Assembly (NCBI GenBank): GCA_013215375.1
Contig: JABSRB010000014.1
Span: 55,417-119,416 of the forward strand
Length of the DNA: 64,000 bases
Origin: Oceanospirillaceae bacterium
GTDB lineage: Bacteria; Pseudomonadota; Gammaproteobacteria; Pseudomonadales; Balneatricaceae
Direction: 5' to 3'
Numbering within the stretch: position 1 is the stretch's first letter; each line of letters opens with the position of its first letter. Below the pieces are notes generated by a model. The model was not told the DNA's origin, made no database searches, and worked only from the letters and a program-made list of their open reading frames with translations. Shown in pieces: positions 32,892 to 42,024 of this stretch. The position numbers and the translations under genes are program-made.

Positions 32892-33809
32892 ATGTCGAAT
32901 ATTAAAATTGATCCCCAGGCTGTTAAAGCCTACTTACTAAATTTACAGCAAGAAATATGTAAGTCATTAGCTACTGTAGATTCCACTAAAGATTTTTTGC
33001 AAGACAAATGGGATAGACCGGAAGGTGGTTCAGGCATAAGCCGTGTGTTATGTAACGGTTCTGTCTTTGAAAAAGCAGGTGTTAATTTTTCTCATGTAAA
33101 AGGCTCAAATATGCCTGCATCTGCCACGGCTAGCCGTCCTGAGCTTGCAGGTAGAAGTTTTGAAGCGATGGGAGTGTCACTGGTCGTACACCCCAATAAC
33201 CCTCATGTACCAACCACCCATGCAAATGTTAGGTTTTTTATTGCCAGTAAAGAGGGCGCCGAGCCAGTGTGGTGGTTTGGTGGAGGGTTGGATCTAACCC
33301 CATATTACGGCTATGAGGAAGATTGTATTCACTGGCATACAGTGGCTAAGGCAAGCTGTGTGGCTTTTGGAGATGATGTTTACCCAAAATACAAGAAATG
33401 GTGTGATGAGTATTTCCACATTAAACATAGAAATGAGCCAAGAGGTATTGGCGGTTTGTTTTTTGATGATCTTCAGGCACCCGGATTTGAGCAGAGCTTT
33501 GCCCGTATGAAATCCATAGGCAGTAGCTTTTTAGAAGCTTATGTACCCATAGTAGAAAAGCGAAAGAACACTGCTTTTACAGATCAACAAAAAGATTTTC
33601 AGCTGCACCGTCGTGGTCGCTACGTTGAATTTAACCTTGTGTACGACAGAGGTACCTTATTTGGGCTGCAATCTAATGGTCGGACGGAGTCCATTCTAAT
33701 GTCTTTGCCACCTGAGGTTAAATGGAGCTATGACTACCAAGTTGCTGAAAATTCACAGGAATCTAAATTGTATTCGGATTTTCTAATTAATAAAAACTGG
33801 ATTGACTGA
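32892..33809 (+). CDS. hemF: Oxygen-dependent coproporphyrinogen-III oxidase
   Basis: Aerobic enzyme converting coproporphyrinogen III to protoporphyrinogen IX in heme synthesis. At 305 residues it shows the family core: [37 protein letters not shown] and [17 protein letters not shown]. It lies 8 bases before aroE and is probably co-transcribed with it. Confidence 0.98.
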   Translation: MSNIKIDPQAVKAYLLNLQQEICKSLATVDSTKDFLQDKWDRPEGGSGISRVLCNGSVFEKAGVNFSHVKGSNMPASATASRPELAGRSFEAMGVSLVVHPNNPHVPTTHANVRFFIASKEGAEPVWWFGGGLDLTPYYGYEEDCIHWHTVAKASCVAFGDDVYPKYKKWCDEYFHIKHRNEPRGIGGLFFDDLQAPGFEQSFARMKSIGSSFLEAYVPIVEKRKNTAFTDQQKDFQLHRRGRYVEFNLVYDRGTLFGLQSNGRTESILMSLPPEVKWSYDYQVAENSQESKLYSDFLINKNWID

Positions 33810-33817
33810 GGTGGTAA

Positions 33818-34639
33818 ATGTCTGAAATATCAAAATATGGGGTTGTAGGTAATCCTATCAAGCATTCTAAAAGCCCTGAGATTCACAGCACCTTTGCAGA
33901 GCAAACTAACCAGCAAATGCAATATCTTCCGATTCTGATAGCACTTGATGGATTTCAGTCGGGTATACAGCAGTTCGTTGCTAAAGGTGGGCGTGGGCTT
34001 AATGTGACAGTGCCTTTCAAGCAACAGGCTTGGGATATCGCAGATGAACTCTCAGAGCGGGCTCAATTAGCTGGCGCTGTAAATACCTTGTCTTTCGTTG
34101 ACGGAGTTATTAAAGGAGATAATACTGACGGTACAGGCCTTGTACGGGATTTAACAGCTAATCAATGCTTTGACCTTAAAGGTAAGTCTATTTTGATTTT
34201 AGGAGCCGGTGGGGCGGTTCGTGGTGTGCTAGGGCCAATCATTGATGAAATGCCCAGCAGTATTACTATAGCGAATAGAACCTTGTCAAAAGCTGAAGTA
34301 CTTAAAGGTGTTTTTAGCGATGTCTTTGATATCCAGGTAATGTCTTTTGAATCGTTGAATAAAAGTTACGACTTGATAATCAATGGCACATCAGCTTCGT
34401 TGCAGCAAGAGTTGCCGCCTTTGCCTGACTGTATTGTCGACGCAGATACTATTCTTTATGACATGATGTACTCCAAAGAGCCTACAGTGTTTAATCGTTG
34501 GGGAAATAAACTTGGGGCTGATAAAACCATTGATGGTTTAGGGATGTTGGTCGAGCAAGCAGCAGAAGCTTTCTCTTTGTGGAGAGGGGTAAGCCCTGAT
34601 TCTCGTTTGATTATTGATAAAATCAGAAAATCTTTTTAA
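33818..34639 (+). CDS. aroE: Shikimate dehydrogenase
   Basis: NADPH-dependent reduction of 3-dehydroshikimate in the aromatic amino acid pathway. The 273-residue protein has the substrate motif NPIKHSKSPEIH, the catalytic motif NVTVPFKQ, and the Rossmann motif LGAGGAVRG. The start has GAGGT upstream. A parS-like site and a bidirectional hairpin follow. Confidence 0.97.
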   Translation: MSEISKYGVVGNPIKHSKSPEIHSTFAEQTNQQMQYLPILIALDGFQSGIQQFVAKGGRGLNVTVPFKQQAWDIADELSERAQLAGAVNTLSFVDGVIKGDNTDGTGLVRDLTANQCFDLKGKSILILGAGGAVRGVLGPIIDEMPSSITIANRTLSKAEVLKGVFSDVFDIQVMSFESLNKSYDLIINGTSASLQQELPPLPDCIVDADTILYDMMYSKEPTVFNRWGNKLGADKTIDGLGMLVEQAAEAFSLWRGVSPDSRLIIDKIRKSF

Positions 34640-34669
34640 CCCTGCTTTAATTAAAAAATATAATTGATG

Positions 34670-34685
34670 TGTTCCACGTGGAACC
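34670..34685. promoter_or_regulatory. parS: parS centromere-like site downstream of aroE
   Basis: TGTTCCACGTGGAACC is a near-perfect 16-base palindrome and matches the parS form known in pseudomonads. It lies in the short gap between aroE and the convergent PAS chemoreceptor gene, 7.4 kb from the other site in rsmB. Both are on the same side of the origin. Confidence 0.9.
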
Positions 34686-34691
34686 TATATT

Positions 34692-34728
34692 AAACATTAA
34701 CTTAGCAAAGACTGCTAAGTTAATGTTT
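34692..34728. terminator. Bidirectional terminator between aroE and the PAS chemoreceptor
   Basis: A 16-bp perfect stem: AACATTAACTTAGCA with its complement around the loop AAGAC, with A/T runs on both sides. It lies between two convergent genes and probably stops both. Confidence 0.8.
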
Positions 34729-34733
34729 ATAGG

Positions 34734-36314
34734 CTATTTATTGGACATTTTTTTGTTCCAGAACTGGTTGGCTAATTCATCCATATCAGTGGCCATTAAA
34801 TCGAAGCTTTGGCAGGCATCCGCGGCAACAGTAGATTCTAAATTCTCTTGAGCGAGTTGTCGTATATCTAAGAGGTTATTGCTGATTTCAGTGGCAACAG
34901 ATGATTGTTGATCTACTGCCGTGGCGATTTTGGCTGCCATATCGGTAATGTTACCAACAGACCCTCTAATCTCATTCAGCTGACTTACCATTTCTTGGCT
35001 TTCATTTGCGCAGATAATGGCGTGTTTTTGGCTTGAGTTCATGCTGTCAACGGCGTCCTTAGTCCCTGTTTGTAGTGTTTCAATCATTTTCTGGATTTCT
35101 TCGGTGGAGACTTGGGTTCTTGTTGCAAGAGAGCGCACTTCATCAGCAACCACAGAGAAGCCTCGGCCTGCGTCACCAGCACGTGCTGCTTCGATAGCAG
35201 CGTTCAAAGCTAGCAGGTTGGTTTGCTCAGCAATGCCCCTAATCACATCAAGCACTGAAGTGATGTCATTGCTGCTCTTGCGTAAGCTTTCGATCAGTGT
35301 TGCCGCAGTACTTACTTCTTCAGAGAGTTTCAAAATTGAATCTTTATTCTGATTTAGTTTTATCTGACTAGCTTTAGTGATTGCTAGACTGTCATTAGCA
35401 GCATCTGAGGCGCTACTGGCGTTCCTTGCTACTTCTTGAACGGACATAGACATCTCTTCTATGGCGGCAGCGGCACGGTCTGTCATGGAGAATTGAGTGT
35501 CTGCAGCTTTGTCGTTGGATTCAACTACCGCACTAAGAGAGACTGTGCTTATTTTTAGTTGTTTGGCACTGTCGGACATTCGACCAATTAAAGAAGACGC
35601 CTCAGCGTTTTGGTAGATAAAGGCGAATTGGATTTGTCCAATGTCGGAATTCTTACCTGTGTATATGTAACGGCCAACATTGTCAGTGTGAATAGCTTTC
35701 GCTTGGGTAACCAATTGGCGAAAAGGGGCCAGTATAAAGAAGCTGCCCACAAGTGAAATTAAGCCAAGTGCGGTAATGGCTGCAAATATGGTTTGAGTGG
35801 AGCCAAGACTTAAAGAGGCTAACGTTAAGGAGAAAACGACGGCCAAAAAAATAAGGGTCTTATTGGTGAGCGTCAAAAAATTATCATTTAACACCCGAGG
35901 CGTTTTGTCCTCTTTCAGCTGCGGGTAAATCACATCGGCACGTTCAATCGTTTCTTGATTAGGCATGGTACGGACAGATTGAATTTCAAATATTTTATTG
36001 TCTTTAATAATTGGGCTGGCAAAAGCAGAGACATAATAATGATCACCATTTTTGCAACGGTTCTTTACCAGGCCTAACCAAGAGTCGTGGTTGTTAACGG
36101 TATCCCACAAACCTTTAAATGCGGCTGGAGGCATGTCAGGATGTCGGACAATATTATGATCTTGGCCAATTAGCTCGTCCTTGGTAAAGCCACTAATGTC
36201 CAAAAAATCCTGGTTTATATACTTAATTTTACCATCAGGCTGAGTGGTCGATAGTATATTCTGCGTTGCTGAAACCCTTATTTCATATTGGGTGACGGGT
36301 AGGTTCTCTCTCAT
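34734..36314 (-). CDS. PAS-domain methyl-accepting chemotaxis protein, Aer-like
   Basis: A 526-residue chemoreceptor. The N-terminal PAS domain (about 10-120) shows [31 protein letters not shown], the hallmark of the FAD-binding Aer-type sensor, then two adjacent hydrophobic segments (about 150-195), a HAMP-like region, and a signalling hairpin with [21 protein letters not shown]. It most likely directs energy or redox taxis. Its sensor is cytoplasmic, unlike that of the large receptor at 13754. Confidence 0.92.
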   Translation of the reverse strand: MRENLPVTQYEIRVSATQNILSTTQPDGKIKYINQDFLDISGFTKDELIGQDHNIVRHPDMPPAAFKGLWDTVNNHDSWLGLVKNRCKNGDHYYVSAFASPIIKDNKIFEIQSVRTMPNQETIERADVIYPQLKEDKTPRVLNDNFLTLTNKTLIFLAVVFSLTLASLSLGSTQTIFAAITALGLISLVGSFFILAPFRQLVTQAKAIHTDNVGRYIYTGKNSDIGQIQFAFIYQNAEASSLIGRMSDSAKQLKISTVSLSAVVESNDKAADTQFSMTDRAAAAIEEMSMSVQEVARNASSASDAANDSLAITKASQIKLNQNKDSILKLSEEVSTAATLIESLRKSSNDITSVLDVIRGIAEQTNLLALNAAIEAARAGDAGRGFSVVADEVRSLATRTQVSTEEIQKMIETLQTGTKDAVDSMNSSQKHAIICANESQEMVSQLNEIRGSVGNITDMAAKIATAVDQQSSVATEISNNLLDIRQLAQENLESTVAADACQSFDLMATDMDELANQFWNKKMSNK

Positions 36315-36558
36315 TTCAAAATCCTATTGTCTTTTAATTAGTACAAGAACTGTTGCAATTTTGCTGCTGTTTTGTATAAGTGTAGAATATGAAATGAAAA
36401 ATTCTAATTTTTTATGATTTTAAGGGTAGTAATCGGAGGTTCCAACCAACTAACTTGGATGCGAATGAGAAATATTTGAGTTTAAGCCACGTTATTGCCA
36501 GGAAAGCATGTAAAACTAAAATGGCTACCCGTATAATAGTAAATTTAGGTATGAAAAT

Positions 36559-37062
36559 ATGATAGGACGAATAGCCGCCGTTTGGGGCTTTGCGGGTGTT
36601 TTTCTTTTCCTTGGAAGTGCGATATTTAGGTTGTCACAGTATAGCGTTCAGTTAGAAATTCAAAACTTACCCATTTGGCAGTGGCTAATCTTAGCGGCAT
36701 GGATAGCCTTTATGGCTTATTACGAAGGGTACAAAGGTTTTCAAAAAAGTTTCTCGCCACGAGTCGCTGCTAGAATTTATTATTTGCGCAGTAATGTTAC
36801 GCCATTGCGTTTTGCCTTGGCGCCACTTTTTTGTCTCGGATTTTTTGATGCGGAACGCAAGCGGGTCATTTTCATCTTCTGTTTAACGGGCGCTATCATG
36901 ATCTTGATAAAGCTTGTGGAGCATATGCCAATGCCTTGGCGTGCCATCATGGATACGGGAGTGGTGGTCGGTTTGAGCTGGGGGTTGATTTCGGTGGTCT
37001 TATTTTCAATGAAAGCATTTTTCACTAAAAACTTTGATTATCCCGCTGGTGTACCTGAATAA
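36559..37062 (+). CDS. Conserved-looking five-helix inner-membrane protein, function unknown
   Basis: A 167-residue protein with about five hydrophobic segments (8-25, 38-58, 82-96, 103-121 and 129-155). I do not recognise a family. Positive residues cluster in the loops (SPRVAARIYYLRSN; DAERKRV). It stands alone between a minus-strand chemoreceptor and minus-strand ilvA; the start is an ATG and no strong ribosome binding site is visible. Confidence 0.7.
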   Translation: MIGRIAAVWGFAGVFLFLGSAIFRLSQYSVQLEIQNLPIWQWLILAAWIAFMAYYEGYKGFQKSFSPRVAARIYYLRSNVTPLRFALAPLFCLGFFDAERKRVIFIFCLTGAIMILIKLVEHMPMPWRAIMDTGVVVGLSWGLISVVLFSMKAFFTKNFDYPAGVPE

Positions 37063-37147
37063 TAACCCTCAATAAAGACAATTGTCAGAATCCCGCCTGT
37101 AAATGCTCTTGCAGCGAGATTCTAACAGCTGACCTTATGCTATCAAT

Positions 37148-38665
37148 CTAGCCCAAAAACAGCTTAAAAGCTTTGTTGTTTGTCTCTTCCCAATAATTGT
37201 AACCAATCTCCTCTAGGAAGCTGATTATTAGGGGCTTTTCATCTTCCGGAGACTGCAGTGCCACTAAAACACGGCCAAAATCTGAGCCGTGATTACGGTA
37301 GTGGAACATCGAAATGTTCCAGCGCTTACCTAATGTATTTAAGAAACTCAAAAGGGCGCCAGGACGCTCGGGAAACTCAAAACGAAATACCAGTTCATTG
37401 AGATCTGGTTTTTGGTTGTGACCGCCGACCATGTAACGGATATGAATTTTTGCGATCTCGTTATCTGATAAATCTTCAACCGGTATGTTTTTGGATTTAA
37501 GGTCTGCGATTAACAGCGCTTTCTCATCACCGGCGGGATCGGTAGTGACGCCTACAAAGATGTTGGCGACTTTGCTATCGCTGTAGCGGTAGTTAAATTC
37601 GGTGATGCTACGGTTGCCAAGTGCTTCACAAAATTGATGAAAACTGCCGGGCTTTTCAGATATTTGTGCTGCGAGCAGTGCCTCGCGTTTTTCACCCAGG
37701 TCTGTGCGCTCAGCTACATGGCGCAAGCGACTGAAATTCATGTTTGCGCCAGAGTTGATAGCGATGAACGTTTGTTGTTTACAGTTGTTGTGCTGTACAT
37801 ACTTTTTTAAGCCAGCGACAGCGAGGGCACCGGAGGGTTCGCAGATAGAGCGAGTGTCATCAAAGATATCTTTTAATGCCGCGCATATCTCATCAGTATT
37901 CACTGTAATCACATCATCGACGTGCTCTTTAGCAATTTCAAAAGTGTGCTTGCCTATTTGAGCAACCGCAACGCCATCGGCAAATATACCAACTTGAGGA
38001 AGGATCACGCGCTCACCGGCATCTAAGGCAGCTTTGAGGCAGGCTGATTCAGAAGATTCAACACCGATGATTTTGGTTTCAGGACTGAGATATTTGATAT
38101 AAACGGCAATACCGGCAATAAGTCCGCCGCCGCCAACGGGGACAAATATAGCATCGATATGTCCGCTGTATTGTTTGATGATTTCCATGGCGATGGTGCC
38201 TTGGCCCGCTATAACATCAGGGTCATCAAAGGGTGGGCAGTAGGTATAGCCAAACTCTGCGCTGAGTTTTTCAGCATGTTGCTTAGCGGTGTCAAAGTTG
38301 TCGCCGTGTAATATCACTTCGCCACCGAGTGAAATAACGTTATTCACTTTAATGCTTGGGGTGATTTTAGGCATGACGATAATAGCCTTTACTCCCAGGA
38401 TCTTCGCTGACATTGCCAGTCCCTGAGCATGGTTACCTGCTGAGGCTGTAATAACTCCGACATTACGTTCAGTGTCTGATAGCTGCGCCATCTTATTATA
38501 GGCGCCACGAATTTTAAAAGAGTAAACAGGTTGCAGGTCTTCTCTTTTTAATAAAATGTTGTTTCCAAGACGCTTAGATAGAATCTTTGCCTCATCCAGT
38601 GGTGTTTCTATAGCGGCGTCATAAACTCGGGCTTTAAGGATCTTTTTTATGTATGGATTTGGCAT
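37148..38665 (-). CDS. ilvA: Threonine ammonia-lyase, biosynthetic
   Basis: PLP enzyme that deaminates threonine to 2-oxobutanoate, the first step of isoleucine synthesis. Lys51 in SFKIRGAYNKM is the PLP-binding residue, and SAGNHAQGLA and PVGGGGLIAG are conserved. At 505 residues it has two C-terminal ACT-like regulatory domains, so isoleucine feedback is expected. It lies opposite rpiA, as in Pseudomonas. Confidence 0.97.
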   Translation of the reverse strand: MPNPYIKKILKARVYDAAIETPLDEAKILSKRLGNNILLKREDLQPVYSFKIRGAYNKMAQLSDTERNVGVITASAGNHAQGLAMSAKILGVKAIIVMPKITPSIKVNNVISLGGEVILHGDNFDTAKQHAEKLSAEFGYTYCPPFDDPDVIAGQGTIAMEIIKQYSGHIDAIFVPVGGGGLIAGIAVYIKYLSPETKIIGVESSESACLKAALDAGERVILPQVGIFADGVAVAQIGKHTFEIAKEHVDDVITVNTDEICAALKDIFDDTRSICEPSGALAVAGLKKYVQHNNCKQQTFIAINSGANMNFSRLRHVAERTDLGEKREALLAAQISEKPGSFHQFCEALGNRSITEFNYRYSDSKVANIFVGVTTDPAGDEKALLIADLKSKNIPVEDLSDNEIAKIHIRYMVGGHNQKPDLNELVFRFEFPERPGALLSFLNTLGKRWNISMFHYRNHGSDFGRVLVALQSPEDEKPLIISFLEEIGYNYWEETNNKAFKLFLG

Positions 38666-38849
38666 GATTTTCTCCTATTGTCAGTGGTAAAAGTTAAAGT
38701 AGCAGCATGCTACCCGCTAGGTTATCCGCCGTCTATAGAACAGCCTTAAAATCTGCTGTAAAGCAATTGTGATTGTGTGCTAGTTGAGCTGTGAGTGCGC
38801 ATAAATTATGCGTATAATTGGCCGAAACACACTGATGAAGATGCCTCTC

Positions 38850-39524
38850 ATGACCCAAGATGAACTAAAGTTAGCCGTGGCTAAAGCCGCAATCGAATAT
38901 ATTACCCCTAAGTTGGATAAAGAGAGCGTGATTGGTGTAGGTACCGGTTCTACAGCGAATCTGTTTATTCAAGAACTCGGTAATATCAAACATTTATTTG
39001 ACGGTGCTGTAGCAAGCTCCGATGAGACAGCGCGTCGTTTGAATGATCTTGGTATCTCAGTTTACGAGCTTAACGATGTTAACGAGATCTTGGTGTATGT
39101 GGATGGGGCAGATGAGTTTGATCCGCGTCTCAACTTGATTAAAGGCGGTGGCGCGGCGCTAACCCGGGAAAAAATCGTCGCGGCAGTGGCCAAAGAATTT
39201 GTGTGTATCGTTGATGATACAAAACAAGTCGATATCTTAGGGGAGTTTCCACTACCCGTGGAGGTCATCCCAATGGCACGCTCCCACGTTGCGCGTGAGT
39301 TGTGCAAATTAAATGCACAACCCGTCTATCGCCAAGGCGTAGTTACCGATAATGGCAATGTTATTATAGACGTACACAATCTAGACATCAGTGATGCGAA
39401 AGGGATTGAAGCGAAAATAAATAATATCGTAGGCGTGGTTACTAATGGGCTATTTGCACAGCGCAATGCCGATCTGTTGTTAATGGGTAGTGCGGATGGT
39501 GTGGCGAAAATTACCGCTAAGTAG
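38850..39524 (+). CDS. rpiA: Ribose-5-phosphate isomerase A
   Basis: Interconverts ribose 5-phosphate and ribulose 5-phosphate. Diagnostic motifs are [47 protein letters not shown]. The ATG at 38850 aligns with the normal family start MTQDEL; the longer frame to 38808 would include a TATAAT at 38813-38818 that is probably the promoter -10 element. The gene is followed by repeat sequence rather than a close terminator. Confidence 0.96.
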   Translation: MTQDELKLAVAKAAIEYITPKLDKESVIGVGTGSTANLFIQELGNIKHLFDGAVASSDETARRLNDLGISVYELNDVNEILVYVDGADEFDPRLNLIKGGGAALTREKIVAAVAKEFVCIVDDTKQVDILGEFPLPVEVIPMARSHVARELCKLNAQPVYRQGVVTDNGNVIIDVHNLDISDAKGIEAKINNIVGVVTNGLFAQRNADLLLMGSADGVAKITAK

Positions 39525-39544
39525 CAATGGTAAATTTCAACAGC

Positions 39545-39770
39545 TGTTATTCCGTACATCCTGACCATATACCCTCTTTGGCATTGCTCACATGGATGTG
39601 AGTACTTGTGATTTGTCGGGAACAAAATCACGCTATACCACTTACGTTTACCGTACATCCTGACCATATACGCTCTTTGGCATCCATGCCACCGCGTTAT
39701 ACCGTACTTCCTGTACATATACGCTCTTTGGCATCCATGCCACCGCGTTATACCGTACTTCCTGTACATA
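39545..39770. repeat. Modular palindromic repeat cluster after rpiA
   Basis: The modules are CCGTACTTCCTGTACA (and variant CCGTACATCCTG), CTCTTTGGCATCCATGCC, and TTTGTCGGGAACAAA. A 51-base unit is tandemly repeated at about 39669-39770 (acgctct at 39670 and again at 39721). The same modules recur at 47463-47516, 47600-47710 and 61172-61411. Minus-strand frames through these give low-complexity peptides that I do not accept as proteins. Confidence 0.85.
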
Positions 39771-39798
39771 AAAAAGGGAGCTATAGGCTCCCTTTTTT
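39771..39798. terminator. Bidirectional terminator between the repeat cluster and a small gene
   Basis: GGGAGC pairs with GCTCCC around TATAG, flanked by A5 on the left and T6 on the right. It can end both plus-strand transcripts (rpiA) and the minus-strand small gene. Confidence 0.85.
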
Positions 39799-39811
39799 AA
39801 TCTACAAATGC

Positions 39812-39934
39812 TTATAACACGTACTTAAACACACCGATTGTAATTGGCATAGTTGCCCAAACTAAAGCCACAACGCCGATAATAATCCAGCCAAGGCCTG
39901 TTGAATCTTTAAAGTTCTCGTCATGTTCAGACAT
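39812..39934 (-). CDS. Small single-span membrane protein, 40 residues, uncharacterised
   Basis: Reads from the ATG at 39934 to the TAA at 39812. AAGGA stands six bases before the start, an ideal site. The protein begins MSEHDENFKDSTGLGW and then has one long hydrophobic segment (about 16-38) with IIIGVVALVWATMPITIG and ends FKYVL. A charged N-terminus and a single membrane span, with a terminator right after, make it a real small gene, but I recognise no function. Confidence 0.7.
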   Translation of the reverse strand: MSEHDENFKDSTGLGWIIIGVVALVWATMPITIGVFKYVL

Positions 39935-40022
39935 GATGCATCCTTATTTTAATTAATATGTCTCAATTTTAGCAGTAACCCTATGAAATTTGTAGTAGGT
40001 TTTCCATCCACTTGTCATTAGG

Positions 40023-40868
40023 TCAACTAATCAAGTCTAACTTCTTCAATATAGCAGTGTATCCCGCCTGATAATCAGGGTAAATAAATTGGTATCCAGT
40101 CTCTAATAAACGCTGATTATTGCAGCGTTTGCTGCCAACAGTGTGGGTACTTGGGGTGTTGCTTAACCGGCTGTTGGTCTGCTTTGCTAACCAGTGCAAA
40201 ACTTCAGCGCGAGGGGCCGGGTTGTTATCCGAGGCAAGGTACAGGTTGTCGATACTTTGGCGGGCAAATGCTTTCTCGATCAAATGATTCAACACTCCAG
40301 CGCAATCCGCTAAGTGAATGCGGTTGCTATAAGACAAAGTAGTGTCCGCACTTGCTCGGCTAGTTAATACTTGATTGAGCAGGAACAGCCGGTCAAAACC
40401 ATAAATGCCGCTAAAACGTACCACAGTGCTGGGGCTCGGTGTGGCCAGTACTTGTTGCTCAGCTGCTAACATGATGTTGGCGCGCTCTGTATCGGGCTCG
40501 GTGATGGATTCCTCATCCACCCACTGATGGTCGTTTTGCCCATACACACTCGTGCTGGAGGTGAAAAAAATGTGCTTTGGAGGCAGCGACAATGCCTGCA
40601 AAATATTGTTAAAACCCTCTAAGTAGATTGAGCTGTAATTATCACCGGCACCACGTGTTGGGGCTGCGCAATAAACCAAAATATCAATGTCAGGAAGTGA
40701 CTTAAGTGTACTGGGCTTTAAGAAATCAGCTTCAATCGCATCGATAGTCACTGGCAATTTATCGATATTACGGCGTAGACCATATACTTGATGACGTGAC
40801 GCTAGAAGCTGCGCCAGAGCGCAGCCAACTTCACCACAGCCAACGATTAAAATTCGAAATTTATCCAT
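40023..40868 (-). CDS. NAD(P)-binding SDR protein, YeeZ-like
   Basis: A 281-residue extended SDR-type protein. The dinucleotide motif is VGCGEVGCALAQ (about 9-20) and the active-site segment reads SSTSVYGQND followed by a YGFDR-containing region. The family (YeeZ) has no firmly assigned substrate. It stands alone, minus strand, upstream of divergent oxyR. Confidence 0.8.
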   Translation of the reverse strand: MDKFRILIVGCGEVGCALAQLLASRHQVYGLRRNIDKLPVTIDAIEADFLKPSTLKSLPDIDILVYCAAPTRGAGDNYSSIYLEGFNNILQALSLPPKHIFFTSSTSVYGQNDHQWVDEESITEPDTERANIMLAAEQQVLATPSPSTVVRFSGIYGFDRLFLLNQVLTSRASADTTLSYSNRIHLADCAGVLNHLIEKAFARQSIDNLYLASDNNPAPRAEVLHWLAKQTNSRLSNTPSTHTVGSKRCNNQRLLETGYQFIYPDYQAGYTAILKKLDLIS

Positions 40869-41112
40869 GGTTTACGTTATTCCCTGTGGTTATAATAGTT
40901 AAGGAGTCCGCTGGGCTTAACGCAAATCTACTGCGAAAAATTAGAATTTGGCAATATTTCATGCTCTTTGTCGTTAAATAGCGCGCTATTCGCCTAAAAA
41001 GACCAAGAAATCTGTTATAAATCTGCTTTTTCTCGCTACGATCGGTCAACCCCGACAGACTCCTGAATAACAAAAAATAATGGCATCTATATCAAATGCC
41101 TGAGGATTATAT

Positions 41113-42024
41113 ATGACATTGACCGAGTTGCGCTACATAGTTACCTTAGCTCAAACCAAACACTTTGGGCGCGCTGCGCAGCAATGTTTTGTCTCTCAGC
41201 CAACGCTTTCTGTGGCGATTAAAAAGCTGGAGCTGGAATTAGCAGTGACTATTTTTGAACGCCATAAAAGCAGTGTGACCACTACCGATATCGGTAAAAA
41301 AATAATCGATCAAGCCAAAATCACCTTACAGCAAGCACAGCGTATCAAAGAGCTTGCAGAATTTGATAAAGATCAATTGAGTGCGCCTTTAAAAGTGGGA
41401 GCCATTCACACCATCGGTCCTTACATTTTTCCAGAGCTGGTACACCAGTTACGTTTAAGCACTCCCAAAATGGCGCTGTATATTGAGGAAAACTATACAT
41501 CGAAGCTCAAGGAAAAACTGCTAGAAGGTAAATTAGATGCAATTATAGTGGCGCTGCCGTTTGAAGAGCCTGACATAGTAACGACTCCACTTTACTGGGA
41601 GGATTTTTTAATGCTGCTGCATTCCTCGCATGCCTGGTGTGAAAAATCGGAAATTAGCACAGCGTCACTGGTAGATACTGAACTATTGCTGCTCGGTGAA
41701 GGGCATTGCTTCAGAGATCAAGTGCTTGAGTCATGTGTCTCTTTAGCGCAGGCCATAAACCAGCAGCATCAAGCGCGAGAGGGCAGTTCCCTAGAGACTA
41801 TCCGCATGATGGTAGCCTCTGGGCTGGGTAGTAGCGTGGTGCCGCGCTGTGCGGCCAATAACGGGCAGGGCAACGATCAATTAGTAACACTGCCGTTTAG
41901 CGATCCAGTCCCCGGGCGTACTGTAGCGCTGGCTTGGCGGGTGAGTTTTCCAAGAACCAAGGCAATAGATTGCCTGCTGAGCGCCCTGAAAGCGATATCG
42001 CGTACGGGGATGGGTAATGAGTAG
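41113..42024 (+). CDS. oxyR: LysR-type hydrogen peroxide regulator OxyR
   Basis: A 303-residue LysR regulator that activates peroxide defence. The winged HTH (about 1-60) is followed by the substrate-binding-like domain. Redox Cys199 and Cys208 occur in GEGHCFRDQVLESC, at the same numbers as in E. coli OxyR, so disulfide sensing is expected. Its last codons overlap the recG start by 8 bases, so oxyR-recG form an operon as in Pseudomonas. Confidence 0.97.
   Translation: MTLTELRYIVTLAQTKHFGRAAQQCFVSQPTLSVAIKKLELELAVTIFERHKSSVTTTDIGKKIIDQAKITLQQAQRIKELAEFDKDQLSAPLKVGAIHTIGPYIFPELVHQLRLSTPKMALYIEENYTSKLKEKLLEGKLDAIIVALPFEEPDIVTTPLYWEDFLMLLHSSHAWCEKSEISTASLVDTELLLLGEGHCFRDQVLESCVSLAQAINQQHQAREGSSLETIRMMVASGLGSSVVPRCAANNGQGNDQLVTLPFSDPVPGRTVALAWRVSFPRTKAIDCLLSALKAISRTGMGNE

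Noticed and set aside
39326..39769. 147-residue minus-strand frame after rpiA
   Set aside because: Composed of repeat units giving repeated peptides, and it overlaps rpiA.
39669..39770. Possible CRISPR array
   Set aside because: Only two tandem 51-base units, with no spacer variation and no cas genes nearby.
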